This document shows, piece after piece, positions 10,193-20,042 of a stretch of 64,000 nucleotides of DNA; position 1 is the first letter of the stretch, and every line of letters begins with the position of its first letter. The notes below the pieces were generated by a model. It saw only the letters and a list, made by a program, of their open reading frames with translations, did no database searches and was not told where the DNA came from. The position numbers and the translations under genes are program-made. The stretch spans positions 62,001-126,000 of the forward strand of contig CAVVPZ010000001.1 in assembly GCA_963750255.1 (NCBI GenBank), written 5' to 3'. Origin of the DNA: DATLED01 sp963750255. GTDB lineage: Bacteria > Actinomycetota > Acidimicrobiia > Acidimicrobiales > CADCTF01.

Positions 10193-11164
10193 GTGCAGCA
10201 GGTGGACGTCGCCGTGCTGCTGGGCACACCGGCCCTGGCCGGTGAAATGGGCCGCATCGAAAGCGCTCTGCGGGCCTCGACGAGGTCGATGGACCCGTTC
10301 CTGTCCGAAGTTGCGGGTCACCTGGCCAACGCCGGCGGCAAGCGCATCCGACCCGCCCTCACGGCGGCTGCCGCCGTCGCCGGGGGTGGCTTGATCACCG
10401 ACGAGGTCATCGCCGGCGGCATCTCGGTCGAGCTCGTCCACATCGGGAGCCTCTACCACGACGATGTGATGGACGAAGCAGACAGTCGCCGAGGGGTCGA
10501 GTCGGTCAACGCCCGATGGGGCAACCTCACTGCCATCCTCGCCGGCGACTTCCTCCTGGCCAAGGCGTCGGAGATCGCGGCCTCGCTCGGCACCGAGGTC
10601 GCCGCGCTCCTCGCTCGGACGATCGGCCGTCTGTGCGAGGGGCAGGTCGGCGAGTTGCGCACCGCCTTCGACCCGAGCCGGTCCGAAGCCGCCTATCTCG
10701 AGTCGATCGCGGGCAAGACCGCCTCGCTCACCGCCGCCGCCGCCCGCATCGGCGCCCTGGTGGCCGGATTGCCGCGCGTCCAGGTCGACGCGCTGACGGC
10801 CTTCGGTGAGGCGTTCGGCATGGTCTTTCAGATCCGCGACGACTGCCTCGACCTCACCGCGACCGACGACGAGCTCGGCAAGCCCGCCGGGCAGGACTTG
10901 GTTGAGGGGACGTACTCGCTTCCCGTGCTCCGCGCGCTGGCCAGGCCCGACGTCGGCGGCGAACTCCGCCCCCTCCTCGGCGGGCCCCTCGACGGGCCGG
11001 AGATGGACAAGGCGCGCGCCATCGTCCGGGCCAGCGGCGCCATCGAAGAGGCCCTCGCCGTCGCTCGACGGTACGCCGACGCGGCCGCCGACGCCCTCGG
11101 TCCGCTGGGTGAGTCGCCCGCGGCCCGCTCGCTGGCCGATGCCGGCCGCCTGCTGCTCGGGTAG
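10193..11164 (+). CDS. Long-chain polyprenyl diphosphate synthase
   Basis: A 323-residue trans-prenyltransferase that condenses isopentenyl diphosphate onto an allylic primer, probably for the menaquinone side chain. Both aspartate-rich motifs are present: FARM HDDVMDEADSRRG (DDxxD, about residues 88-92) and SARM FQIRDDCLDLTATDDELGKP (about 218-222), plus GGKRIRP near residue 44 for IPP binding. Chain length cannot be fixed from sequence. The GTG start at 10193 is the longest choice. The TAG stop is followed immediately by the ATG of the histidine kinase gene, so the two are probably cotranscribed. Confidence 0.9.
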   Translation: MQQVDVAVLLGTPALAGEMGRIESALRASTRSMDPFLSEVAGHLANAGGKRIRPALTAAAAVAGGGLITDEVIAGGISVELVHIGSLYHDDVMDEADSRRGVESVNARWGNLTAILAGDFLLAKASEIAASLGTEVAALLARTIGRLCEGQVGELRTAFDPSRSEAAYLESIAGKTASLTAAAARIGALVAGLPRVQVDALTAFGEAFGMVFQIRDDCLDLTATDDELGKPAGQDLVEGTYSLPVLRALARPDVGGELRPLLGGPLDGPEMDKARAIVRASGAIEEALAVARRYADAAADALGPLGESPAARSLADAGRLLLG

Positions 11165-12284
11165 ATGGCCCGCCGCAGCGCATCGCTGGCCGAGTTCTCG
11201 ACCTCGCCGGTGTTGCAAGGCATGGCCGCCTTCCGTTGGGCGGCGTGGACGTGGATGGCCTTCGTGCTCGTCGTCGCCGCCCGGGCGGCTGGTGCGTCCC
11301 TGGTTGGCGCTCGGACTCGTAGCCGCCGCCTTCGCATTCACGGCGACGTGCACCTTGTGGTGGCGGCGACGGCCCGACCTCCTCGTCCACCCGGCGACCG
11401 TCATGGTCGAGTTGGCCATCGGGGCCGCGCTCTTGGTCTGCGACGGTCTCGTGCGACCTCCGGGCACGGTGTTCTCCACTGGCCAGTCGCTCGGCAGCGT
11501 CTGGCCGCTCACCGGAATCATCAGCGCCGGCGTCGTGTTCGGCCCCGCGATCGGCGCGGTGGCGGGCATCGTGCTCGGCGCCGGCCGCTACGCGTCCACC
11601 GTCCTCAACCGGGTCACGCATTACGGAGACGGCCGCGGGCTGAGCCTCGCCAACACGACCGTCTTCTATGCCATGGCGGGCGGCGTGTTCGGGGCCGTGG
11701 TCGTCCTCTTGAATCGGGCCCGCGAAGAAGTTGCGGCCGCGCGTGCCCGCGAGGAGGTGGCCCGCACCCTCCACGACGGCGTTCTCCAGACGTTGGCGCT
11801 GGTGGAGCGGCGAGCGACCGATCCCGCGCTCGCCCGATTGGCCCGAGAACAAGAGCGCGACCTGCGCGCCTACCTGTTCGGCGATCGCCAGGCGCCGCCG
11901 ACCGACCTCGGCGCCAGCCTCCGCGCCGCGGCCGGACGTTACGAGACGAACTACGGCGGCCGGGTGCGCGTCATCGTCGGCGATGACCTCGAGGGCCAAA
12001 CCGACGCCAGGGTCGAGGCGCTCGTCGGCGCACTCGGCGAAGCCCTCACCAACGCCGGCAAACACGGCCCCGCAGGCCAAGTGGTGGTGTTCGTCGATGA
12101 GGACGACGACGGACTCTTCGCGTCGGTCAAGGACGACGGACCAGGCTTCGAACCCCGGTCGACACCCGAGGGAATCGGCATCCAGCAGTCGATTCGGGGG
12201 CGGGTCGAGGCGGTCGGCGGACGGGTCGAGGTGGCCACACAACCCGGGGAGGGCACCGAGGTGCGGGTGTGGTTTCCTCGCTGA
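11165..12284 (+). CDS. Membrane sensor histidine kinase, HisKA_3/NarX-like (one frameshift)
   Basis: About 372 residues once a break is repaired. Several N-terminal membrane segments (FVLVVAARA; LGLVAAAFAFTATCTLWW; MVELAIGAALLVCDGLV; IISAGVVFGPAIGAVAGIVLG) are followed by the phosphoacceptor helix EEVARTLHDGVLQTLALVE (His in LHDGV) and an HATPase domain with N-box EALTNAGKHG, G1 DDGPGFEP and G2 GIGIQQSIRGR. The coding frame changes near 11283 in a GGGCGG run; deleting one base joins the first membrane segment to the rest. The likely partner is the NarL-type regulator at 14633-15259, on the same strand but with a GGDEF/EAL gene in between on the other strand. Confidence 0.8.
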
Positions 12285-12294
12285 TTTCCCCGGC

Positions 12295-14568
12295 TCAGAC
12301 CGACAGACGGGCCTCGAGCCACGGCACCACTTGGGCCGCCGAGAGTCCCGGGGAGAACAGGAACCCCTGACCGGCGTTGCAGCCGAGCGCACGAAGTCCG
12401 GAGAGTTGGCGATCGTGCTCGATGCCCTCGGCCACCACGCTCTTGCCCAGTACGTGGGCCAGGGTGACGACGGCGGTGACGATGGCTTCGTCCTCGGGGT
12501 CGACGCCGAATCCGGCAACGAAGGAGCGGTCGATCTTCAACACGTCGACCGGGAAGCGCTTGAGGTAGGTCAGCGACGAATACCCCGTGCCGAAGTCGTC
12601 GATGGAGAGTTGGACGCCGAGCGCCTTGAGTGAACGAAGCTTCTGGGTGGTGGTGTCAGCTTCGTCCATCAGAACCGTTTCGGTGATCTCGAGCCACAGC
12701 GCCGACGGCTCGAGTCCTGAATCGGCCAGTGCGTCGGCCACGACACGCACGACATCCTCGTCGCCGAACTGGCAGGCGGACAGGTTGACCGAGACCTGCA
12801 TGTCGGCCAGCGCCGGCACGCTCCGCCTCCACGATGCGAGATCGGAACACGCCTGACGCAGGGCCCAGGTGCCGATGGGCACGATCAGGTTCGTGTCCTC
12901 GGCCACGGCGATGAACTCGCCGGGCGGGACCATTCCCCGCACCGGGTGCTTCCACCGCAACAAGGCCTCGACGAGCAACGGACGACCGGTCCCGAGGTCG
13001 ACCGTGGGTTGATAATGCAGGAGGAACTCGCCGGAGTGGATGGCACGGCGAAGGTCGGACTCGGTCTCGACGCGAACGAGAAGTCGGTCGCGAAGGTCCT
13101 TGCCGTACAGCTCGATCCGATCGCGACCGCGCTCCTTGGCCCGGAACATGGCGACGTCGGCGTCGCGCACCAACTGGTCGGCGCTCGAGGCGGGGCCGGC
13201 ACGGGTGACACCGACGCTGGCGGTCACCACCAGCTCGCGGCCTCCGATCGACATCGGCGCGGCGATGTCGCGACAGATGCGATCGGCGAGCCCGAGGGCG
13301 TCGATCTCCCCGTTGAGGCCGGCGCCGACCACGACGAACTCGTCGCCGGCCACCCGCCCGACGAGGTCGCCGGGTCGCGCGCAACGCCGGATCCGGCGCG
13401 CCACCTCGCGCAACACGGCATCGCCGAGGTCGTGGCCCAGGGAGTCGTTGACCATCTTGAACCGGTCGAGGTCGACGTAGAGGACGGCGAGGCCGGCGGG
13501 ACCGCCGACGCCCAATGCGAGGCCCAGGTGGTCGAGGACGCCGGCTCGCGTGGCCAGTCCGGTCAGCCCGTCGTGGGCGTTGAACTCCGGTTCGCCGAGC
13601 GTCCGACGGAGGGCGTCGGCGGTTCGCGCGTCGTTGAGCGCCAAGCTGGCGTGTTCGGCGAAGGTGCGCAGGACGTCTTGTTCAGCTTCGCTGTAACGGC
13701 GCCCGGGGCGGCGGCTGGCGACGGTCAGACTGCCGACCACGCGGCCCGATTCGAACACCGGCGAGGCCATCGCTGCCTCGACGCCCGAATGGACGAAGAC
13801 CGGGAGGCGACACGACGCCGCTGCATACTCCTCGACCACCACGAGCCGTCGCTCGGCGACGGCCCGTCCACCCGCCCCGACGCCGACGGGCGTCGACCAG
13901 TTGCGCTGATCGGTGTCGACCGGACGCACCCCGACCGACGCCACCATCACCAACATCCCCGGGTCGGATTCATCGAGAAGACGAAGGCCAGCGACGTCGT
14001 CGCCCAGGAGTTCGGCGGCGGCGAGGCAGATGGTGTCGAGGACCTCGGCGAGGGGGGCCCGTTGGTAGATCGAGCGCTGGATGCGGGCCAGACGGTCGAG
14101 GAGGTCCTGACGCTCCCGCAGCGACCGCAGAAGCGCGTGCTCCTTGTCGCGGTTCTCGAGGAGGTTGACCGTCATGGCCAAAACCCGCCCCATGGCCCGG
14201 AGCAACTCGCGATCGTCGTCGTCGAAGGCAGGAGCGAGGCGCGTAACCCGCAACTGGCCACGACCCTCGCCGTCGAGGTCGACCACGATGGTCGACTCCG
14301 CTCGGTAGCACGGCGGCGCGGACCCATCCGGGGTGGCGGTGACGATCGCGTGATCGGCGGCGAAGGCATCGAGCGCGGCCTGCGCTCCGAGGTCGAGCAC
14401 GGCTCCAACATCAGCCGCAGCGGAGACGGTGGCCAGGAAGTCGGCGAGTCGCTTGCCGGGTGCACGCGCCGTCGGTGAGCTCGTCTGCCGCTCCTCCTCC
14501 TCGACCACCTCCATCACCTTGATTGTCCCCGCTGAACGCGCCTCAGGGAAAGCGGGCGGCCGGGGCAT
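12295..14568 (-). CDS. GAF-GGDEF-EAL cyclic-di-GMP protein
   Basis: A 757-residue cytoplasmic protein. An N-terminal GAF-like region (about 30-130) and a second GAF domain (about 165-325; EVLDTICLAAAELLGDDVAG, EQDVLRTFAEHASLALNDAR) precede GGDEF (about 335-490), whose signature is AGDEF (GRVAGDEFVVV). EAL (about 500-750) has EALLRWKHP, NLSACQF, ITETVL, DDFGTGYSSL and VVAEGIE, all intact. The first Gly of GGDEF is replaced by Ala, which some active cyclases tolerate, while the EAL catalytic residues are complete; phosphodiesterase activity is the safer prediction. A later start (MEVVEEEERQ) is also possible. It converges on the histidine kinase with a 10-nt gap. Confidence 0.92.
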   Translation of the reverse strand: MPRPPAFPEARSAGTIKVMEVVEEEERQTSSPTARAPGKRLADFLATVSAAADVGAVLDLGAQAALDAFAADHAIVTATPDGSAPPCYRAESTIVVDLDGEGRGQLRVTRLAPAFDDDDRELLRAMGRVLAMTVNLLENRDKEHALLRSLRERQDLLDRLARIQRSIYQRAPLAEVLDTICLAAAELLGDDVAGLRLLDESDPGMLVMVASVGVRPVDTDQRNWSTPVGVGAGGRAVAERRLVVVEEYAAASCRLPVFVHSGVEAAMASPVFESGRVVGSLTVASRRPGRRYSEAEQDVLRTFAEHASLALNDARTADALRRTLGEPEFNAHDGLTGLATRAGVLDHLGLALGVGGPAGLAVLYVDLDRFKMVNDSLGHDLGDAVLREVARRIRRCARPGDLVGRVAGDEFVVVGAGLNGEIDALGLADRICRDIAAPMSIGGRELVVTASVGVTRAGPASSADQLVRDADVAMFRAKERGRDRIELYGKDLRDRLLVRVETESDLRRAIHSGEFLLHYQPTVDLGTGRPLLVEALLRWKHPVRGMVPPGEFIAVAEDTNLIVPIGTWALRQACSDLASWRRSVPALADMQVSVNLSACQFGDEDVVRVVADALADSGLEPSALWLEITETVLMDEADTTTQKLRSLKALGVQLSIDDFGTGYSSLTYLKRFPVDVLKIDRSFVAGFGVDPEDEAIVTAVVTLAHVLGKSVVAEGIEHDRQLSGLRALGCNAGQGFLFSPGLSAAQVVPWLEARLSV

Positions 14569-14632
14569 TCCACGAATGACCCGAACGGACCATGACGAGC
14601 GTGGTCATCGTCCTCGTCGCTACCGTGGCTGG

Positions 14633-15259
14633 GTGGCCGGCCTCATTCGCGTCGTTCTCGTCGACGACCACCCGATCTGGCGAGACGGCCTGCGGAGCGA
14701 TCTCTCGGATGGATTTTGGGTCGTCGGCGAGGCCGGTGACGCGGATGAGGCCATCGCCGTGATCGAGGCCACGAAGCCCGATGTCGTCGTATGCGACCTC
14801 CACATGCCCAACGGAGGCGGCATCAAAGTGGTGCGAGCGTGCGGCGACAAGGCCCGGATCGTGATGCTCACCGTGTCCGAGCAGGAGCGCGACCTCCTCG
14901 ACGCCGTGGCCGCCGGCGCCTGCGGCTACCTCGTGAAGTCGACCGCCCCAGCCGAGCTGAGGTCCTCCCTTCTCCGGGTCGCCGCCGGCGAGCCGGTGTT
15001 CTCGCCCGAACTCGCCGCCCTCGTGCTGGGCGAGTTCCGCCGACTTTCGAAGTCAGCGACTGGCGCCAACCCGCTCTCCGAGCGTGAGCGCGAGGTCCTC
15101 CAGCTCGTCGCCCGAGGCCACACCTACAAGGCCATCGGCGCCGAGCTGTTCATCGCCGAGAAGACGGTCGAGAACCACGTCCGGAACATCCTCAACAAGC
15201 TCCACCTGAGCCGCAAGCAAGAACTCATCCGCTATGCGCTCGACCACGGCATCGACTGA
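14633..15259 (+). CDS. NarL/FixJ-type response regulator
   Basis: About 208 residues from the GTG at 14633 (VAGLIRVVLVDDHPIWRDGL). The receiver domain has acidic pocket VDDH, phosphoacceptor Asp in VVVCDLHMPN (about residue 53), Thr in MLTVSEQE and Lys in YLVKS. The C-terminal LuxR-type HTH reads LSEREREVLQLVARGHTYKAIG and ISEKTVENHVRNILNKL-like (EKTVENHVRNILNKLH). Longer N-terminal extensions exist in frame but do not resemble the family. A hairpin terminator follows directly. The kinase at 11165-12284 is the obvious cognate candidate. Confidence 0.9.
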   Translation: MAGLIRVVLVDDHPIWRDGLRSDLSDGFWVVGEAGDADEAIAVIEATKPDVVVCDLHMPNGGGIKVVRACGDKARIVMLTVSEQERDLLDAVAAGACGYLVKSTAPAELRSSLLRVAAGEPVFSPELAALVLGEFRRLSKSATGANPLSEREREVLQLVARGHTYKAIGAELFIAEKTVENHVRNILNKLHLSRKQELIRYALDHGID

Positions 15260-15260
15260 C

Positions 15261-15280
15261 CCCCCAAGGGATCTTGGGGG
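15261..15280 (+). terminator. Intrinsic terminator after the NarL-type regulator
   Basis: Perfect 8-bp stem CCCCCAAG (15261-15268) / CTTGGGGG (15273-15280) with a GGAT loop, one base after the TGA stop. No long T-run. Confidence 0.75.
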
Positions 15281-15325
15281 CTGACCCGGATAGCGGGGGC
15301 ATCAGTTCGGCCCGATGGTGGATCC

Positions 15326-17846
15326 ATGACGGATCACCAGCAGACGACCCCTCCCGACCAAACCCTCCCTTCGCTTCCGGCGGACGGACGCCGAGCGGGT
15401 GCGACGTGGGTGGCGGCGACCGGCGCATTCCTCCTCGTCGCCGCCGCCGCCGTCTTCGTCGCCGTCCGCTGGGACACCCTCACCGAGGCGGCCCGGATCG
15501 GCGTGGTCGCCGCGTTGACCGCCGCATTCCTTCTCGGCGGGCGGGGCGTGCGACGGACGCTTCCGTCGACCGGTGATGTCCTCTTCCACCTCGGAGCCTT
15601 CCTGTTGCCGATCGACCTCGCCGGCCTCGGACTGCGCCTCTCGGTCGGGTGGCGCCCATTGGTGCTGGCCGAAGGAGTCCTCGGCGTGGCTGGCCTCGGC
15701 GCCCTTGCTGCGGGCACGGGGTCCGTGGTCCTGGCCTGGACGGCGGCAAGTTCGGCTGCAGTCCTTTGTCTCGGGGTTGCCGCCCTGACGCCAGTCCCGG
15801 CCCCATTGGTGCTGGCCATCGCAGCCGTCGGCGCCGCCGCCCTCAGACGGCACCGGCTCGCGTCGTACTGGGCGGCGATCGCCGGGTTGGCCCCGGTCGC
15901 GGCCCAGGCCACGGCCACCACACTCACGCTGGCCTCGGGACGAGACCTCGGCCTCGGCACCCTCGCCGACCTCGGGCTGGCCGGTGCGTCGGCTGGGTTA
16001 CTCGCTGGGCTGTCCGGGCTTTTGAGTGCCGGCGTGCTGGCCCGGGAGGCCGGGAGGCGCCGCGATCTCGCTCAGGCCGCCTTGGCGGTGGTCAGCCTTC
16101 TCTCGGGGATGGCGACGGCCGTCGTGGCCGCCCGCCCCGACGTGGAGCAGATCATGATCGGCCTTCCCGCCGCGTTCCTCGTGATCGAAGCGGTCGCGCT
16201 GGTCGCCACCCGTGATCACTTCTGGCGACGCCCGGCGGCGGGGTTGGCGCTCGGCGCCGAAGCGCTGGCGGCAGTGGCCACGCCGCTCGCCGCCGTCTTG
16301 GTGCTGGCGGCCCCGATCGTCGAGGACGGCCTGGGCTTCTTCTCCGACGCGCCGCCGTGGCAGCCCCAGCCCGGAGCGGCCTTGGCGTGGTCGCTCGCCG
16401 CCATCGGCTGGGTCGTCGCCGGTTGGCGTCGGACGACGCCGGGCCGCGATCTCTTCGAGGCCGCAGTCGTCGCCGCCACCGGCAACCGCACCGTCGTGTT
16501 CGTCGCCTCGTGCGCGGCCGCCGCCCTCGTCGTCGGTTCGGCCGACACGGGCATCATCGCCGTTGGATTGCTCGTGCTCGCCGCTGGCCTCGTCGCTGGC
16601 GGGAGCGGGCTGGCCACCACGGGCGCCGTCGCGCTGGCCGGCTGGGCCCCAATCGTGCTCAGCGCCCACCACGAGGTGGGGGTGCAGCCGGCCGCCGGCG
16701 CCGGCGCCGCGCTCCTCACGGTCGGCGCGCTTCGCTGGCGGACGCGGCCTCGGCAGCCTCCCCGCCACCGCACTCACCCTGGCTGCCGCCGCCATGGTGG
16801 ACGGGGCCGCCATCCACGCCTCGGATCGGTATGGCCTGACCGCCGGACTGCTCTTCGGCGTCTTCGGGTGTTGGGCGGTGGCGGTGGCGGCTGACGAGGC
16901 TGCGCCCGCCGCCGGGTGGGCGGCCCGCATCCCGCTCGCGCTGTTGGCGGTCGGCGGTCTGTCGGGTTCGGCCGCCGACGCCGTTCCCGTGCTCGTCGCC
17001 GCCGCCGTGCTCTTGGCCGTCGACGCCGTCCGCCGCGACGAGCCAGACCTGGCCGTGGTTGCCGCCGGCCTTTCCGCGCCGATCGTGTTCGTCGCCGGCG
17101 AGGTCGGTGGGCTCGACGTCGCCGAGCGCGGCCTCACGATGGTCGTGATGGCCGCCGTCTTCGTGGGGTTGGCGGGGCTGACCGAGCGAAGGTGGCAGGT
17201 GCCGGTGCTGGCCGGAGCGGCCTGCTGTGCCGGTGCCGGACTGCTCCTGGCCACGGAGTCGCCGATCCGCTTCGCCCAGTCGCTGGTCGTCGCTGGCATG
17301 GCCATCGCCGGGGTCGGGATCGTCCTACGCCGCAACCTGGTCGCTCACCTGGGGGGCCCGGTCGCCCTCGGCGGGTTGGCCGTGCACCTCGACCTCAGCG
17401 GCATCCACTTCAGCGAGGCCTACCTCGCACCGGTGGCGGCCCAACTGGCGCTACTCGGTTGGCAGGTTCGGCGGTCGGCACCGGACACCTCGAGTTGGGT
17501 GGCGTATGGCCCCTCGATCGGCCTTGTCGGGATCAGTGCCCTCGGCGAGCGGATGGCTGGCGGCCCTTCGTGGCACGCCCTCATCGCCGGCGCCGTGGGC
17601 ATTGCCGCCGTTGCCGTCGGGGGCTGGCAGCGCTTGGCCGGCCCGTTGTTTCTCGGCACCGGCCTGGTGGTCACGGTCACCATCACCGAATCGCTCCATG
17701 CGCTGGCCGGTGTCCCGACCTGGGCATGGTTGGCCGCGGGCGGCACCGCGTTGCTGGCGGCCGGGATCGCCATGGAGCGGGCGGATACCTCGCCGGTCGA
17801 GGCGGGACGGCGGCTCGTCGACGTCGTGGGCGAGCGGTTCGAGTGA
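15326..17846 (+). CDS. Large SCO7613-like integral membrane protein (one frameshift)
   Basis: About 839 residues, made almost wholly of hydrophobic Ala/Gly/Leu/Val helices (20 or more segments) after a short hydrophilic N-terminus (MTDHQQTTPPDQTLPSLPAD). The C-terminus (ESLHALAGVPTWAWLAAGG ... GRRLVDVVGERFE) resembles the C-terminal domain of SCO7613-type actinobacterial membrane proteins, whose function is not known to me. The frame changes near 16745: skipping one base in ACGCGGCC joins ...VGALRWRT to GLGSLPATALTL. This is one of the insertion-type breaks seen throughout the window. It starts 66 nt after the NarL-type regulator and has no obvious partner. Confidence 0.65.
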
Positions 17847-17869
17847 GGACGCCCACGCCCCACGGCGGG

Positions 17870-19279
17870 TTACTGCTCGGGCCGAAGCGTGGGAAAGAGG
17901 ATGACGTCGCGGATGGTCTGGACGTCGGCGAGGAGCATGACCAGGCGGTCGATGCCGATGCCCAGGCCTCCGGTCGGCGGGAGCCCGTATTCGAGGGCAC
18001 GGACGTAGTCCTCGTCGATGGCCATCGCTTCGTCGTCGCCGGCGGCCTTGGCCCGAGCCTGGTCCTCGAACCTTGCCCGCTGCTCCACCGGGTCGATCAG
18101 TTCGCTGAACGCGTTGCACAACTCGCGGCCGGCCACGATGCCCTCGAAGCGCTCGACGAGTCCGGGCATCTCCCGGTGATCGCGAGCGAGGGGCGAGACC
18201 TCTTTGGGGTAGTCGAGCACGAAGACCGGTCCCCAGAGCGCGGACTCGGTGGTCTTCTCGTAGATCTCGAGGATGAGCTTGCCCTGGCCCCAGGCGTCCT
18301 CGATCTTGACGCCGTGCTCGCGTGCAATGGCCCGGAGTTCGTCGAGGTCCATGCGGACGTCGAGGCGCTGACCGGTCGTCTCCTCGATCAGATCGGTCAT
18401 CGTCGCCCGACGCCAGGGCGCGGCGAGGTCGAGGTCACGTCCGTCGTAGGTGAGCTTGGTCGTGCCCCGCAACTCGATGGCCAGGTGCGAGACGAGTTCT
18501 TCGACGATGCGCATCATGTCGCCGTAGTCGGCGTAGGCCTCGTACAGCTCGAGCATCGTGAATTCGGGGTTGTGGCGGGGAGAGAGGCCCTCGTTGCGAA
18601 ACGTGCGTCCGAGTTCGAACACCTTCTCGAAGCCGCCCACCACGAGCCGCTTGAGGTAGAGCTCGGGAGCGATGCGGAGGAACAGATCGACGTCGAGCGC
18701 GTTGTGGTGCGTGGCGAACGGCTTGGCGTGACCACCGCCCGGAATGGCCTGCAGGAGCGGCGTCTCGACCTCCATGAAGCCGCGGTCTTCGAGCCATCGA
18801 CGGATGAGGCTGACAGCCCGACTCCGCAGCTGCAGGACGCGGCGCGACTCGGCGTTGGCCCATAGGTCGACGTAGCGCTGGCGAAAGCGGAGATCGACGT
18901 CGGAGACGCCCTTCCACTTGTCGCCGAAGCTTCGACCCTCGGCCACCTCGGCCAGCACCACCCAGCTCTGCACCTTGATGCTCAGCTCGCCCGTACGCGT
19001 CTTGACGACCTCGCCGGTGGCGCCGAGCCAGTCGCCGAGTCCGCACTTGACCAGGTGTTCGAACTCGTCGGTCCACGCCGAGCCCGAGAACAGCTGGATC
19101 GACGCCGACGAGTCGAACAGTGACGAGAAGCAGAGCTTGCCGGTCGGCCGGTGCAACATGATCCGGCCCGCCACGGACACGACCACGCCCGTCTCCTCAC
19201 CGGGATCGAGGGTGTCGAACTGTGCGTGCAGCGACGCCGCGTCTCGGTCGCGCTCGAAGCGATACGGGGGGACAGTCAT
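17870..19279 (-). CDS. lysS: Lysyl-tRNA synthetase, class II
   Basis: Charges tRNA-Lys. About 469 residues from the ATG at 19279, which has GAGG 5 nt upstream; an ATG at 19294 would overlap coaX and has a poorly placed RBS. The N-terminal OB-fold anticodon domain (about 35-140) is followed by the class II core: motif 1 around FMEVETPLLQ, motif 2 GRTFRNEGLSPRHNPEFTML and motif 3 GGLGIGIDRLVMLL near the C-terminus. The frame is clean. It is the last gene of the long minus-strand cofactor run and follows coaX by 7 nt, as in mycobacteria where coaX and lysS are close. Confidence 0.97.
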   Translation of the reverse strand: MTVPPYRFERDRDAASLHAQFDTLDPGEETGVVVSVAGRIMLHRPTGKLCFSSLFDSSASIQLFSGSAWTDEFEHLVKCGLGDWLGATGEVVKTRTGELSIKVQSWVVLAEVAEGRSFGDKWKGVSDVDLRFRQRYVDLWANAESRRVLQLRSRAVSLIRRWLEDRGFMEVETPLLQAIPGGGHAKPFATHHNALDVDLFLRIAPELYLKRLVVGGFEKVFELGRTFRNEGLSPRHNPEFTMLELYEAYADYGDMMRIVEELVSHLAIELRGTTKLTYDGRDLDLAAPWRRATMTDLIEETTGQRLDVRMDLDELRAIAREHGVKIEDAWGQGKLILEIYEKTTESALWGPVFVLDYPKEVSPLARDHREMPGLVERFEGIVAGRELCNAFSELIDPVEQRARFEDQARAKAAGDDEAMAIDEDYVRALEYGLPPTGGLGIGIDRLVMLLADVQTIRDVILFPTLRPEQ

Positions 19280-19286
19280 CGCGGCC

Positions 19287-20042
19287 TCACACATTCCTCA
19301 AGTAGACGAGACGGAGACCGTGGAGCGTCAACCACGGATCGACGTGTTGGATCGTCGTCGAGAACCGGCTGATGAGCCCGGACAGTCCACCGGTGGCGAT
19401 CACCGTGCACTCACCGAGTTCGTCCTCCATGCGTCGGGCGATGCCGTCGACTTGGGCGGCGAAGCCATAGATGGCGCCCGACTGCAGGGCTTCGGCCGTC
19501 GACTTGCCGATCACACTGCGGGGCTCGACGAGTTCGACCCGGGCCAGCCGATCGGCGCGGGAGAACAACGCGTCCATCGAGATGTCGATGCCGGGAAGAA
19601 TGGCGCCGCCGAGGTACTCGCCCTTGGCCGACACGGCGTCGAGCGTGGTGGCGGTCCCGAAGTCGACGACCACCGCAGGTCCGCCGTACAGGTCGTAGGC
19701 GCCGATGGCGTTGACGATGCGGTCGGCCCCGACCTCACGTGGGTTGTCGATCAGGATCGGCATGCCGGTGCGAGTGCCGGGCTCGACGACAACCGGTTCG
19801 ATCTTGAAGTACTTGGTGCTCATGTTGCGCAACGCCGCCGTGGCTCGGGGAACCACCGACGAGATGGCGATGCCCTCGGGCGAGACCTCTCCGAGGAGTT
19901 GGCGCACGAGCACGGCGTACTCGTCGCTGGTGCGCTCCGCGCTCGTCGCCAGGCGCCAGTGGTCGGCGATGTCGGTGTCGGAGGCGTCCTCGTAGAGCGC
20001 GATCAGGATCTGGGTGTTGCCGACGTCGACAGCGAGGAGCAC
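19287..20042 (-). CDS. coaX: Type III pantothenate kinase
   Basis: First step of CoA synthesis, ATP-dependent phosphorylation of pantothenate. 251 residues. Acetate/sugar-kinase/Hsp70-fold signatures are present: MLLAVDVGNTQILIALYE (phosphate motif DVGNT, residues 6-10), NPREVGADRIVNAIGAY (GADR), VVDFGTATTLDAV and ATGGLSG. The GTG start at 20042 directly abuts the nadC TGA, so the two are coupled. CoaX-type enzymes are usually insensitive to CoA feedback (family knowledge). Confidence 0.96.
   Translation of the reverse strand: MLLAVDVGNTQILIALYEDASDTDIADHWRLATSAERTSDEYAVLVRQLLGEVSPEGIAISSVVPRATAALRNMSTKYFKIEPVVVEPGTRTGMPILIDNPREVGADRIVNAIGAYDLYGGPAVVVDFGTATTLDAVSAKGEYLGGAILPGIDISMDALFSRADRLARVELVEPRSVIGKSTAEALQSGAIYGFAAQVDGIARRMEDELGECTVIATGGLSGLISRFSTTIQHVDPWLTLHGLRLVYLRNV

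Noticed and set aside
10806..12284. One 492-residue protein spanning the end of the prenyl synthase and the kinase
   Set aside because: The first third is a shadow of the prenyl synthase; the true kinase starts at 11165 and shifts frame near 11283.
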